Positions 35,376-44,003 of a stretch of 64,000 nt of DNA are shown in pieces (positions within the stretch are counted from its first letter, which is position 1; every line of letters starts with the position of its first letter). The position numbers and the translations under genes were made by a program. Location: contig JANQPA010000057.1 in assembly GCA_028285545.1 (NCBI GenBank), positions 25,840-89,839 of the forward strand, in the 5' to 3' direction. This stretch comes from Saprospiraceae bacterium. GTDB lineage: Bacteria; Bacteroidota; Bacteroidia; Chitinophagales; Saprospiraceae. The notes under the pieces are model-generated. The model saw only the letters and a list, made by a program, of their open reading frames with translations. It did no database searches and was not told where the DNA came from.

Positions 35376-35582
35376 ATGAACTTTAAATCCCTTTCAGTTT
35401 GGATTTTTGTCCTACTCGTTCTAATTATCTTCATTATGCTTCTATATCCAAGCAATTGGATTATCGGAATAGGAATTATTGGGATTCCTATATTGATTTT
35501 AGCACAAGCCTGGATTATTCTTCGAGCTAAAGAAGAAAGTAAAAAGGAGTTTTCTGACAAGGATTGGTACGATAATAAATAG
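35376..35582 (+). CDS. Small membrane protein
   Basis: A 68-residue protein: two hydrophobic helices (about residues 6-25 and 28-48, rich in I, L, G and P) and a charged C-terminal tail AKEESKKEFSDKDWYDNK. No family is recognised. Support comes from its position downstream of an FNR-like box and from a strong terminator about 200 bp after it. It may belong to the stress cluster that follows. Confidence 0.5.
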   Translation: MNFKSLSVWIFVLLVLIIFIMLLYPSNWIIGIGIIGIPILILAQAWIILRAKEESKKEFSDKDWYDNK

Positions 35583-35683
35583 AATGCAGAAGGTGGAAGG
35601 TGGTAGGTGGAAGTGGGAAATTCAATTGATCCTGTTATTTTCTTATTTGAATCTTTTTTTGGAGATAAAAAAAGCAAGGTTAC

Positions 35684-35695
35684 TGACTTTTATCA
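35684..35695 (+). promoter_or_regulatory. CRP/FNR-like box 2
   Basis: TGAC-TTTT-ATCA inside the 14-bp word ACTGACTTTTATCA (35682-35695), which is repeated exactly at 35839-35852. Confidence 0.4.
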
Positions 35696-35783
35696 TTTTA
35701 CTTTTTCCTCAAAGGCATTACATTGGCTTTAATAAAGAACCATTTGACTTAAGTTTTTCTATATAGTGAGGTTAGTTTTTCGG

Positions 35784-35819
35784 AGGCTGTTCAGGAAATT
35801 AATCCTGACAGCCTTTTTT
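35784..35819 (+). terminator. Rho-independent terminator
   Basis: AGGCTGTTCAGGA pairs with TCCTGACAGCCT around a short AATTA-type loop and is followed by TTTTTT (35814-35819). It closes a plus-strand transcript, probably that of the small membrane protein. Confidence 0.85.
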
Positions 35820-35883
35820 GATAAAAATCATAACCAAAACTGACTTTTATCAATTTTTCCGGCAAACTTAAATTCTAAATTTG
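35819..35883 (+). promoter_or_regulatory. Promoter with two CRP/FNR-like boxes before the stress genes
   Basis: TGAT-AAAA-ATCA (35819-35830; with flanks TTGATAAAAATCAT, nine of ten FNR positions) and TGAC-TTTT-ATCA (35841-35852) precede TAAATTTG (35876-35883), a -7 box match. The second box ends 23 bp before the -7 box, so it is centred about 40 bp upstream of the likely transcription start, the usual place for a class II CRP/FNR activator. The 397-base gap 35583-35979 otherwise holds box 2 and a terminator. Confidence 0.6.
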
Positions 35884-35979
35884 AGGTGCTTGAAGAGGCC
35901 TAAATTATTGATATGACAGAAGAATCAAAGGTAAACCTCTAGGAGTGCCTCCTTTTATTTTGATCCAAAAAAATGACTT

Positions 35980-36360
35980 ATGAAAATCAATTCCGATAAA
36001 AAATTAATGGATCTCAAGAAAGAATTTCATGCCATGTTCCCTTTTTTGAGGATTGAATTCTATTCAGGACATCACGAAACAGGAATGGGCTCACCAAAAG
36101 AAAAGCAATTAGATCCTGATAAAACGATTTTTGAGGCGAGCGGCAAACAATTGGATATAGAATATGCGGTATTACCAACACATTCAGTAAAAGAATTGGA
36201 GCAGTATTTTGATGAAGAGTTGGGCCTAAATGTTCAGGTTTTTCGAAAATCTGGAAATCTATGGATGCAAACTACTGCAACAGACCACTGGACATTGGAA
36301 GAGCAAAACAGAAAGGGTGGATCTTCACTTCAGCACTACAACGAAAAATATAATTCTTAG
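35980..36360 (+). CDS. Conserved-looking protein of unknown function in the stress cluster
   Basis: A 126-residue soluble protein: MDLKKEFHAMFPFLRIEFYSG at the start, a strand-helix middle with LPTHSVKELEQYFDEELGLNVQVFRKSGNLWMQTTATDHWTLEEQN, and a polar tail. The pattern of one helix followed by several short strands suggests a small alpha-beta fold. Similar genes sit beside universal stress proteins in other Bacteroidota, but no function is known to me. Its promoter carries two FNR-like boxes. Confidence 0.65.
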   Translation: MKINSDKKLMDLKKEFHAMFPFLRIEFYSGHHETGMGSPKEKQLDPDKTIFEASGKQLDIEYAVLPTHSVKELEQYFDEELGLNVQVFRKSGNLWMQTTATDHWTLEEQNRKGGSSLQHYNEKYNS

Positions 36361-36394
36361 TAAAGAATAAATTGGCTTTTGCGACTTGGACGAG

Positions 36395-36424
36395 GGCAAT
36401 CATCATTTTGATGGTTGCCTTTTT
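36395..36424 (+). terminator. Rho-independent terminator
   Basis: GGCAATCATCA pairs with TGATGGTTGCC (one G-T pair) around TTT, followed by a T-run at 36420-36424. It ends the 126-residue gene's transcript 35 bp after its stop. Confidence 0.8.
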
Positions 36425-36450
36425 GTTGTGATAAAGCTCAAAAAAATAGA

Positions 36451-36462
36451 TGATAATTATCA
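36451..36462 (+). promoter_or_regulatory. CRP/FNR-like box 5
   Basis: TGAT-AATT-ATCA within the perfect 16-bp palindrome GATGATAATTATCATC (36449-36464), 78 bp upstream of the first universal stress gene. Confidence 0.55.
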
Positions 36463-36540
36463 TCGTTTTTATTTGTCCAAACCAGGAAATTTAGGATTAA
36501 GCAAATTGATCTTTTAAGTCGCAAAGTAAATATTATCATT

Positions 36541-37398
36541 ATGAAAAATGTATTAATTCCCACCGATTTTTCTGCGTGTGCAGGATATGCTGTGGATGCA
36601 GGGATGAAATTAGCTAAGCGGTTTGGGGCAAAAGTCCATTTGTTAACCAAAGTTGATATTCCGGAGAATTGGGATGAATTAAGTGAACCTGAAAAACTTG
36701 CTTTAAAAGAATCCAGTCAGGTGGTTAGAAATGCCTTGGTTTTATTGAAGAATATAAAAGAACAATACCCGGAAGTCGAAACAAAAATAGCCTATAGTGG
36801 AGGCAGATTAGTAAAGGCCATAAAAAATTACGCCAACAGTAATGGTGTTGATTTTATCGTAATGGGCTCTCATGGTGCCAGCGGTAAGAATGAATATTTT
36901 ATCGGTTCAAATACCCAAAAAGTTATTCGCTCTGTCCACTGCCCAGTATTGGTAATTAAAGATAAGATAGAAGAACTGGACTTTAGTAAAGTTGTTTTTG
37001 CTTCAAGCTTTAATGAAAATGAAAGAACTCCTTTTTTGCATTTTAAAGATTTTGTAAAACATTTTATTCCAGAAATTCACTTCGTAGCCATTCATACTTC
37101 TTCCTTATTTGACCCTCCGTATATTTTGAGTAAGGAAGCTATGGAATCTTTCCGAGAACTTAGCCGCCCCTTTAATAGCCATACCCATATTTTCCGAGAT
37201 TTTACGGTAGAAAGGGGAATTCGAACCTTTTCAGAGGAAATTGGTGCCAAATTAATCGGCATTTCTAATTATCATCGACATCCCTTGAAGCGTGTTTTGA
37301 TGGGTAGTAATGTAGAAGCCTTGATCAACCATTCTAACTTGCCAGTTTTGTGTATTGATTATGTAGAAAAAGAAGTTGCAGTAGAAGAGAAAGTATAG
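36541..37398 (+). CDS. Tandem universal stress protein (UspA family), first
   Basis: A 285-residue protein of two Usp domains (about 1-142 and 145-275). The first is complete with NVLIPTDFSACAGYAVDAGMK and the nucleotide loop VMGSHGASGKNEYFIGSNTQKVI. The second has IGISNYHRHPLKRVLMGSNVEALI, in which the GxxGxxG part is degraded. Usp proteins are induced on starvation, anoxia or redox stress and often bind ATP; the target process is unknown. It is followed 31 bp later by a second Usp gene and preceded by an FNR-like palindrome. Confidence 0.9.
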   Translation: MKNVLIPTDFSACAGYAVDAGMKLAKRFGAKVHLLTKVDIPENWDELSEPEKLALKESSQVVRNALVLLKNIKEQYPEVETKIAYSGGRLVKAIKNYANSNGVDFIVMGSHGASGKNEYFIGSNTQKVIRSVHCPVLVIKDKIEELDFSKVVFASSFNENERTPFLHFKDFVKHFIPEIHFVAIHTSSLFDPPYILSKEAMESFRELSRPFNSHTHIFRDFTVERGIRTFSEEIGAKLIGISNYHRHPLKRVLMGSNVEALINHSNLPVLCIDYVEKEVAVEEKV

Positions 37399-37429
37399 TG
37401 GCGCAGTCACCATAGAACAATTCATTATT

Positions 37430-38242
37430 ATGAAAAAGATACTATTCCCAACAGATTTTTCACCTTGTGCCAGAACAGCATTTAAATATGCTTCAGAAAT
37501 TGCTGCCCAAATGGGTGGTATTATCGATATTATGTCCATCTATCATCTTCCCATCTCTGATGCAGGGAGTGTTCCCCCAGATTTTATCGATCGTATGTTA
37601 CAAGAAAAAAGAAACCTGGTCCAAGAGCAAATTCGTGATTTCACAAAAGAGGCACCCAGAAAAGTTATAGGAAAATGTAGAGCGGATTATGGTTTATTCA
37701 TCGCCCAGGAAATAACAGATGCTGCCAGATATGGAGAATATGACCTGATCATTATGGGGACGAAGGGGGAACATAATAAAATGGAAATAATGTTGGGTAG
37801 CGTTACTACCAATGTAATGATGCAGGCACCATGTCCTGTGTTGGCTATTCCGGAAGACTCTACCTTCATGGGTATCCATGAAATTGCTTATGCCACCAAT
37901 TTCCAGCCTTCAGATCACCTGGCAGTAAATCAATTAATAGAGTTCACCAATCTGATTAAAGCAAAAATTCATTTTGTTCATGTAGAAACAAAAACACCGG
38001 TAAGCTCTAATGTAGAAGATTATTTCCCAGAGGGAAACATCCCGGATGATTTTTCAGATTTTACCATTATCAATAACAATTCCGTAGTAGAAGGATTGGA
38101 TAATTATGTAAAAAACAATGAAATAGATGTGGTGGCTTTGTTCATTCCTAAACGAAGGTTGTGGGAACGCTTATTTCATAGTAGTGTCTCTAAAAGAGTG
38201 GCTCTGCATACCAAAGTACCATTACTAGTATTTCGGGAATAA
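37430..38242 (+). CDS. Tandem universal stress protein (UspA family), second
   Basis: A 270-residue two-domain Usp protein. Domain 1 starts KILFPTDFSPCARTAFKYASE and has IMGTKGEHNKMEIMLGSVTTNVMM as nucleotide loop. Domain 2 (about 145-270) is more diverged and lacks a proper glycine loop (VVALFIPKRRLWERLFHSSVSKRV). It shares the fold and order of the preceding gene, so the pair arose by duplication, and both probably share one promoter. Confidence 0.9.
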   Translation: MKKILFPTDFSPCARTAFKYASEIAAQMGGIIDIMSIYHLPISDAGSVPPDFIDRMLQEKRNLVQEQIRDFTKEAPRKVIGKCRADYGLFIAQEITDAARYGEYDLIIMGTKGEHNKMEIMLGSVTTNVMMQAPCPVLAIPEDSTFMGIHEIAYATNFQPSDHLAVNQLIEFTNLIKAKIHFVHVETKTPVSSNVEDYFPEGNIPDDFSDFTIINNNSVVEGLDNYVKNNEIDVVALFIPKRRLWERLFHSSVSKRVALHTKVPLLVFRE

Positions 38243-38269
38243 GAATAAAGAAGTATGCCAGCCTAAGGG

Positions 38270-38302
38270 AAGTAGATTGTTTTTTCTAAAAACAATCTAC
38301 TT
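38270..38302 (+). terminator. Hairpin terminator after the stress genes
   Basis: AAGTAGATTGTTTTT (38270-38284) pairs with AAAAACAATCTACTT (38288-38302) around TCT, 28 bp after the Usp stop. It lies between convergent genes and can serve both directions. Confidence 0.75.
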
Positions 38303-38339
38303 CTATTTTACTTCCTTATCGGCGAAGCCGAAAAAATTC

Positions 38340-38368
38340 GAGGTATGGCACCTGCAGTGCCATACCTC
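38340..38368. repeat. Perfect hairpin near the acyl-CoA dehydrogenase end
   Basis: GAGGTATGGCA-CCTGCAG-TGCCATACCTC, an 11-bp perfect stem, lies 29 bp downstream of the dehydrogenase stop on its strand. It could be its terminator or a REP unit; a smaller TCGGCGAAGCCGA hairpin lies at about 38319-38331. Confidence 0.6.
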
Positions 38369-38396
38369 ATACTTACATCATACTATAGGAAAATCA

Positions 38397-40199
38397 TTAC
38401 AGACAATATTCATTGGCATCAATCAATGCTTGTGCGATGGTTCTACGAGCTACTTTCACATTTACAGGCGTATATTTTGTAAACCTCTTGACTCCCATCA
38501 ACATGGTTCGTAGTAAATCGCCTTCAGCAAAGGATACCAAAGCATCCGTAGCCAATTTATTTAAACTGGCAGTGGCATCAGTAAGATAAGTTTTTAGTAT
38601 TGCATCGTAAACCGACTGATCCACTTTGCGTTTGTCTGATTCTGATAATTTTTCAACTCTTAGCAATAAGGATTCTGCCTCAAAGAGCGTAATCATCATA
38701 TCTGCAATATTCATTAATATTTCTTGCTCTTCTTTCAGGTTGATCTTTCCATCCATCTGCATTTTAGCAGCAGCACCTGCTACCATTAAAATTAGCTTTT
38801 TGAATTCTTTTACTGCCTTTCTTTCTGCACCATATATTCCTTCAGGCTGATCAAAACCTGGCATAGAAGCCAACTCTTTTTGAACTTCCCAGGCAGGACC
38901 CACCAGGTCAAGTTTGCCTTTCATTGCTCTTTTCAAAAGCATGTCAACCGTAAGAAGACGGTTAATTTCATTGGTGCCTTCATAAATCCTGTTAATTCTG
39001 GAATCTCTATAAGCACGGGCAGCTGTACCTTCTTCAGAATAACCCATTCCACCATGGATTTGTAACGTTTCATCAACGATATAATCCAGTGCTTCAGATC
39101 CTGATACTTTAAGCATGGCACATTCTACAGCATATTCTTCTGCCCCCTGTAACTTTGCTTCAGCAAAACCAACACCTTCGGCTTCCAAGGCATACTTTTT
39201 CTGAGTTAACAAATTAGAAGTTCGATACATGGCACTTTCAGAGGCAAAAAGGCGAATGGCCTGCTGAGCCAGTTTGTATTGAATAGCTCCAAAATTAGAG
39301 ATTGATTGATTGAACTGATGGCGTTCATTGGCATATCTGACGGCTGTACTTATACTTTCCTTCGCTCCTCCCAGGCTCAAAGCACAAAGCTTATAGCGAC
39401 CTATATTTAAGACATTAAAGGCAATGAGATGCCCCTTTCCAATTTCTCCCAAAACATTTTCTACGGGTACCTTTACATTTTCAAAAAATACTTGGCGAGT
39501 AGAAGAACCTTTTATTCCCAGCTTATCTTCTTCAGCACCTAAAGTCAAACCTTCTGATTCTTTTTCCACGATGATGCCCGTAAACTTGTCGCCGTCGATT
39601 TTTGCGAATACAATAAAAATATCAGCAAAACCTGCATTAGAAATCCACATTTTCTGACCATTCATTATGTAATGGCTGCCATCTTCAGAAAGATCAGCAC
39701 GAGTTTTTGCAGCTAATGCATCTGAACCAGAACCAGGCTCGGTCAAGCAATAAGCACATTTCAATTCTCCATTAATTAGGCGAGGTAAATACTTTGCCTT
39801 CTGTTCTTCTGTTCCAAAATATAAGATTGGAAGCATTCCAATACCAATTTGTACTGCATAGGAAACGGTTAAGGCACCAGCAGGCCCCAAAGCTTCATTT
39901 AAAATGGTATTGGTATTCATGTCCATTTCCATACCTCCATATTCTTCGGGCATGTGGGCACCCAAAAAACCAAGCTCTGCCATTTTTTCCAAAAGTCGAG
40001 GAGCGATATTATCCTCCTGTTTTTCAATTTTTAGAATGTTTGGCATAATCTCACTGAACAAAAAATCACGAGCCGTGTCGTAAATCATTTGTTGTTCCTC
40101 ATTCTTTTCTTCGGGTATGAAAGTATCATGTGGAGTAGAATCTTTAATTAGAAATTCTCCCCCTTTCAGTATATCTGTTTTGACCATTGTCTCAGCCAT
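38397..40199 (-). CDS. Acyl-CoA dehydrogenase with C-terminal extension
   Basis: A 600-residue flavoprotein. The acyl-CoA dehydrogenase core is seen in CAYCLTEPGSGSDALAAKTRA, MWISNAGFADIFIVFAKI and the catalytic-base region RINRIYEGTNEINRL (Glu about residue 407). The last ~185 residues form an extra helical domain as in the VLCAD/ACAD9-like group, common in Bacteroidota. It carries out the first step of fatty acid beta-oxidation with FAD. Divergent from the cytochrome P450 gene; two copies of a GCGAATTTTCGC palindrome lie in the shared upstream region, suggesting joint control. Confidence 0.92.
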   Translation of the reverse strand: MAETMVKTDILKGGEFLIKDSTPHDTFIPEEKNEEQQMIYDTARDFLFSEIMPNILKIEKQEDNIAPRLLEKMAELGFLGAHMPEEYGGMEMDMNTNTILNEALGPAGALTVSYAVQIGIGMLPILYFGTEEQKAKYLPRLINGELKCAYCLTEPGSGSDALAAKTRADLSEDGSHYIMNGQKMWISNAGFADIFIVFAKIDGDKFTGIIVEKESEGLTLGAEEDKLGIKGSSTRQVFFENVKVPVENVLGEIGKGHLIAFNVLNIGRYKLCALSLGGAKESISTAVRYANERHQFNQSISNFGAIQYKLAQQAIRLFASESAMYRTSNLLTQKKYALEAEGVGFAEAKLQGAEEYAVECAMLKVSGSEALDYIVDETLQIHGGMGYSEEGTAARAYRDSRINRIYEGTNEINRLLTVDMLLKRAMKGKLDLVGPAWEVQKELASMPGFDQPEGIYGAERKAVKEFKKLILMVAGAAAKMQMDGKINLKEEQEILMNIADMMITLFEAESLLLRVEKLSESDKRKVDQSVYDAILKTYLTDATASLNKLATDALVSFAEGDLLRTMLMGVKRFTKYTPVNVKVARRTIAQALIDANEYCL

Positions 40200-40222
40200 A
40201 TTGGAATATATTTTACGTTTTC

Positions 40223-40300
40223 AGCGAATTTTCGCTATAAAGTTATTGGTTTTCCATAAAAAAGTAAAGTTTAGGAGCTGATTTTTGCGAATTTTCGCTA
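40223..40300. promoter_or_regulatory. Twice-repeated palindromic operator between acyl-CoA dehydrogenase and P450
   Basis: GCGAATTTTCGCTA occurs at 40224-40237 and again at 40287-40300. The core GCGAA-TT-TTCGC is an inverted repeat. The first copy is 24 bp before the dehydrogenase start and next to TAACTTTA on the minus strand, a near match to the -7 box. No regulator gene for fatty-acid metabolism is in the window, so the binding protein is unknown. Confidence 0.6.
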
Positions 40301-40391
40301 AAAATGATGATTTGGAGACAAAAATTGAATACTCCCCGTCTGGTGGATAATGTTTTGAATAGTATAATTTCATACCTTCGGAAAAAAAACG

Positions 40392-41741
40392 ATGACCAAT
40401 CTTCCGGGAATCCCCAGATGGCAAACTGCGGTCCAATCCTTTAAAATGGTTAAAGATCCAATTCCGTATTTAAATCATTTTCTAAAAGAAAAAGGACCAA
40501 CTGTTCAGTTATATTTAGGAGGTTTGTACAAAATGATTTTGACTGCCGACCCCGATTTTATCCAACATATTCTTCAAAAAAATAATAAAGTATACCGGAA
40601 GTCTGAGGTGCATTTCGATAAAATCCAGTATTTCCTAGGGAAAGGACTGCTAACTAGTGAAGGTCCTTATTGGCTGAAACAAAGGCGATTGATCCAGCCT
40701 GGTTTTCACAAAAAAAGACTTCAAGATATTCTGGCGCTAATGAATAAGGTAGTTGATGATTTTCTAAATCAACTGGACAGGCAGATCCAGTCAAACCCAG
40801 AGGTTGATTTTTATGAAAAAATGCTGGAAGCTACTTTTCGTATTATCGCAAATTCTATTTTTGGAAAAGACCTGGAGGCTGGTGAATTAGAACGCCTCAG
40901 CACTAACATCACCAGATTGCAAGCTTTTATTATTAGGCAAATCCGCCAACCTTATTTTAATCAATGGTTTAAAATTTCAGGGCAAGTTAAAGCTCATACC
41001 GCTTTAAAAGAAGACGCTGATGGCATCCTGCGTATGTATATTGAAGAACGACGGAATGATAAGGGAGCGCATTCAGATTTGCTGCAGATGTTAATGGAGG
41101 CCCGATATGAAGATACTGGTGAAGGAATGTCAGATGAACAATTGATTGATGAATGTAAAATACTCTTTTTGGCTGGTCATGATACCTCTTCAAATGCTCT
41201 GGCCTGGACCTGGTATTTACTCTCGCAACATCCTACTATCCTTCAAAAGGTAAGGGAAGAAGTTAGCCTGGAGATAGGGGAAGAGGCTATTTCTTTTGAA
41301 AAAATCATGAAATTAGAATATACACAACAGGTTCTGGAAGAATCTATGCGTCTGTATCCACCTGCCTGGACCACCAATCGGGTAGCAGCAGCTGATGACG
41401 AATTTAAAGGTATAAAAATTAAAAAAGGCACCACTTTTGCTACCTATATATATGGTGTGCATCATTCTCCTGATTTATGGGAGGATCCAGAATCATTTCG
41501 CCCTGAGCGTTTTTCCAAAGAAGAAAAGAAAAAACACCATCCTTTCGCTTTTATTCCTTTTGGTGGCGGACCAAGGTTATGTATTGGCAATAATTTTGCC
41601 CTGATGGAGATGAAATTGATCCTGGCAAGGATGGTTGGTCGATATGATTTTGATTTGGTCGAAAATCAGGACATTAAAGCCTTACCTTTAATTACATTAA
41701 GACCAGAGAATGGAATTCGAATAATGCTAAGAAGGAGATAG
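40392..41741 (+). CDS. Cytochrome P450
   Basis: A 449-residue monooxygenase without a membrane anchor. The I-helix LFLAGHDTSSNALAWTWYLL (about residue 258), the K-helix ExxR in EESMRLYPPAW, the PERF motif in FRPERFSKEE and the haem loop FIPFGGGPRLCIGNNFAL with Cys at about 397 are all intact. It resembles the CYP4/CYP102-like fatty-acid hydroxylase group. A ferredoxin or reductase partner is not adjacent. Its position opposite an acyl-CoA dehydrogenase and shared upstream palindromes suggest a lipid substrate; this is inference. Confidence 0.92.
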   Translation: MTNLPGIPRWQTAVQSFKMVKDPIPYLNHFLKEKGPTVQLYLGGLYKMILTADPDFIQHILQKNNKVYRKSEVHFDKIQYFLGKGLLTSEGPYWLKQRRLIQPGFHKKRLQDILALMNKVVDDFLNQLDRQIQSNPEVDFYEKMLEATFRIIANSIFGKDLEAGELERLSTNITRLQAFIIRQIRQPYFNQWFKISGQVKAHTALKEDADGILRMYIEERRNDKGAHSDLLQMLMEARYEDTGEGMSDEQLIDECKILFLAGHDTSSNALAWTWYLLSQHPTILQKVREEVSLEIGEEAISFEKIMKLEYTQQVLEESMRLYPPAWTTNRVAAADDEFKGIKIKKGTTFATYIYGVHHSPDLWEDPESFRPERFSKEEKKKHHPFAFIPFGGGPRLCIGNNFALMEMKLILARMVGRYDFDLVENQDIKALPLITLRPENGIRIMLRRR

Positions 41742-41885
41742 ATTCACTATCTATTTTTATAAAAGTCCAGAAATATTTATTTTACTTACAAACTTCCAGT
41801 TGATAATCAAATTTTATTTGAATAAGATAATTTCTTGTAAGAATCTAACCCGGGTCTAAGTCAACTTAACTTTGAATAAACACCT

Positions 41886-43835
41886 ATGAAAAAACTCATC
41901 AGTGAACTACAAAGGAGGAATGTTATTAAAGCAATTATTACCTATGTGACCATTTCCTGGGTATTGCTTCAGGTCTTATCGATCGTTTTTCCTTTATTCA
42001 ATGTACCTGATATTGTTTTTCGTGGGTCTTTCATTACTTTATTAGTGGGATTCCCCATATGGGTGGTATTTGCTTATATGTTTGAATGGACTCCTAAGGG
42101 TTTTAAAAAGACGGCTTCGGTTAACCCAGAAGTGTCTGTAACCAAAAATACTGGAAAACTCCTGAATAAGATTATCATTGCCAGCTTGTCAACCGCGGTA
42201 ATACTATTGGTCGCCGATCGAATCTTCCACTTCACAAATGTTTATAATATTCCCAATACTAAAAAAGCAGTAGCTGTATTGCCTTTTGAAAATATGAGTG
42301 AACAGGCTGACGCCTATTTTGCCGAAGGAGTGAGTGAAGATATCCTTACTCAAATCTCTAAAATCAATAACCTGAGAGTACTGAGTCGTTTTACCATGAA
42401 AGATTATGATCCTTCTGGAAAAACAGTAAAACAAATAGGTGAAGAACTCGGGGTGGGTTATTTGCTTACCGGTAGTATCCGCAGAGCGGGTCAAGCCCTT
42501 CGCATCTCCTGCCATTTAGTACAAGTAGATCCTGAGAAGGAAACATGGGCTGAAAATTATGATAAAGAGATGGAAGATGTGTTTGCCATACAAAGTGAAG
42601 TGGCAACAGACGTAGCCAGAATGTTAAAAGCTACCCTAACAACTCAGGAAAAAGAAAGTATTGATAAAAAACCAACACATAGTTTAGAAGCCTATAATTA
42701 TTATTTGCAGGCTAAATCATTTATTGCTAATCAAAATTCAAAAGACACAGAATTAGGAATCAATTTACTTTTAAAGGCACTTGCCATTGATCCTGAGTTC
42801 TCAAAGGCAAGTGCTGCATTGATGCGTGCTTACTCACGATCTGTATTTAATTTTGGAACTCGCTCTGTTTCCTTTTTTGACTCAACTCGTGTTTTATTAG
42901 AAGATGCTCTGAAGCTGGATCCCACTTCCCAGGAGTTATTAGTTGAACAAGCTTACTACTATGCTGTGGAAGGGGATTTTGAAAAAGCAATCGATATATC
43001 AAAAAGGAATATTGAAAATAACCCTAATGATGCCAACAGTATTAATGTCTTAGGACTATTATACCGCAATGCTGGTAGAATAGATGAAGCCATCCCCTTA
43101 TTTAGGCAAGGGCTTTCTCTGGAGCCTACAAAAATTGAAGTGTATTACTACAATTTGGGAAGTTGTTATGAAACACTTGGTTTATATGCTGAGGCTTTGC
43201 AATATTACAAACCCGTTATAGAACTTGAAAAATCTTCTTTAATTACTGTAGAGCGTGTTGCGGAAACCTATTTATCAATGGGAGATTACCAGGCAGTAGA
43301 AAAGACTATTGATATGTTTTTTGGGCAAGAAGATGGAGAGAATGCCATGATATATGACCTGGCGATACATTATGCCTTAAATGCCAAATTGAATTCAAGT
43401 ATTATTAAAGGATATATTCAAAAAATAAAGCAGCTGGAAGACTTCAGCTACCTTGACCATTCAAATGCAGTATTGACAGAAGCATACTTCCTCAAGAACG
43501 AAGGGAAAAAGGATTCTGTTAGCCTAATACTTGATAAACTTTATAATGTTTATTTAGATGGAAGGGGAGAAAACCATGATGATGGTGAAATTCTAATTCC
43601 TTTCGTAAAAATAGAACTCCTTAGAGGAAATCATGAAAAAGCCCTGGATTGGGTGAAAAAGATCGTTAAAACAGGAAGCCTTTGGGCCTATCAAATGATG
43701 CAAAACGATCTAATACTGGCTCCTCTGAGAGAAAATCCTAAGTATAAAACCCTGACAAACGAGCTTCAACAAAGAATTGCAGTTATGCGTGCCAGGATAG
43801 TGGAGCAGAATAGTCAAGGAATAGCTGAGCTTTAG
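41886..43835 (+). CDS. Membrane TPR protein with TolB/FlgO-like domain
   Basis: A 649-residue protein. Three hydrophobic segments lie at about 15-35, 45-65 and 95-113. Then comes the FlgO/TolB-like N-terminal fold (KKAVAVLPFENMSEQADAYFAEGVSEDILTQISKI; GVGYLLTGSIRRAGQALRISCHLV) up to about 250, and TPR units follow to the end (SINVLGLLYRNAGRIDEAIPLFRQGLSLEP; GSCYETLGLYAEALQYYKPV). This architecture is common downstream of adenylate-cyclase or LuxR-type domains in other bacteria, but the catalytic or DNA-binding part is absent here. Likely an inner-membrane scaffold or sensor; target unknown. Confidence 0.75.
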   Translation: MKKLISELQRRNVIKAIITYVTISWVLLQVLSIVFPLFNVPDIVFRGSFITLLVGFPIWVVFAYMFEWTPKGFKKTASVNPEVSVTKNTGKLLNKIIIASLSTAVILLVADRIFHFTNVYNIPNTKKAVAVLPFENMSEQADAYFAEGVSEDILTQISKINNLRVLSRFTMKDYDPSGKTVKQIGEELGVGYLLTGSIRRAGQALRISCHLVQVDPEKETWAENYDKEMEDVFAIQSEVATDVARMLKATLTTQEKESIDKKPTHSLEAYNYYLQAKSFIANQNSKDTELGINLLLKALAIDPEFSKASAALMRAYSRSVFNFGTRSVSFFDSTRVLLEDALKLDPTSQELLVEQAYYYAVEGDFEKAIDISKRNIENNPNDANSINVLGLLYRNAGRIDEAIPLFRQGLSLEPTKIEVYYYNLGSCYETLGLYAEALQYYKPVIELEKSSLITVERVAETYLSMGDYQAVEKTIDMFFGQEDGENAMIYDLAIHYALNAKLNSSIIKGYIQKIKQLEDFSYLDHSNAVLTEAYFLKNEGKKDSVSLILDKLYNVYLDGRGENHDDGEILIPFVKIELLRGNHEKALDWVKKIVKTGSLWAYQMMQNDLILAPLRENPKYKTLTNELQQRIAVMRARIVEQNSQGIAEL

Positions 43836-43872
43836 TAGGGGTCTCAAGTTGTTTTATTCTTCAAACTCACAT

Positions 43873-43904
43873 TAAAAAAAGGCACTTTTTCTCAGCCTTT
43901 TTTA
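43873..43904 (+). terminator. Rho-independent terminator
   Basis: TAAAAAAAGGC pairs with GCCTTTTTTA around a T-rich loop, 38 bp after the TPR gene stop, with flanking T residues. Confidence 0.7.
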
Positions 43905-44003
43905 ACTAATTATTCATCTAATATTATTGTTGCCATTCAACAAGGAATGAGTGCTGTGCTCAATCCATAATTTTATTTATTGAAGAATAAAACCACCAAG
44001 ATC

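Noticed and set aside
35297..35766. Minus-strand frame of 126 codons and a plus-strand frame of 60 codons around the small membrane protein
   Set aside because: The minus frame is antisense to the better candidate; the plus frame starts in a GAAGGTGG-type low-complexity run and has no protein-like features.
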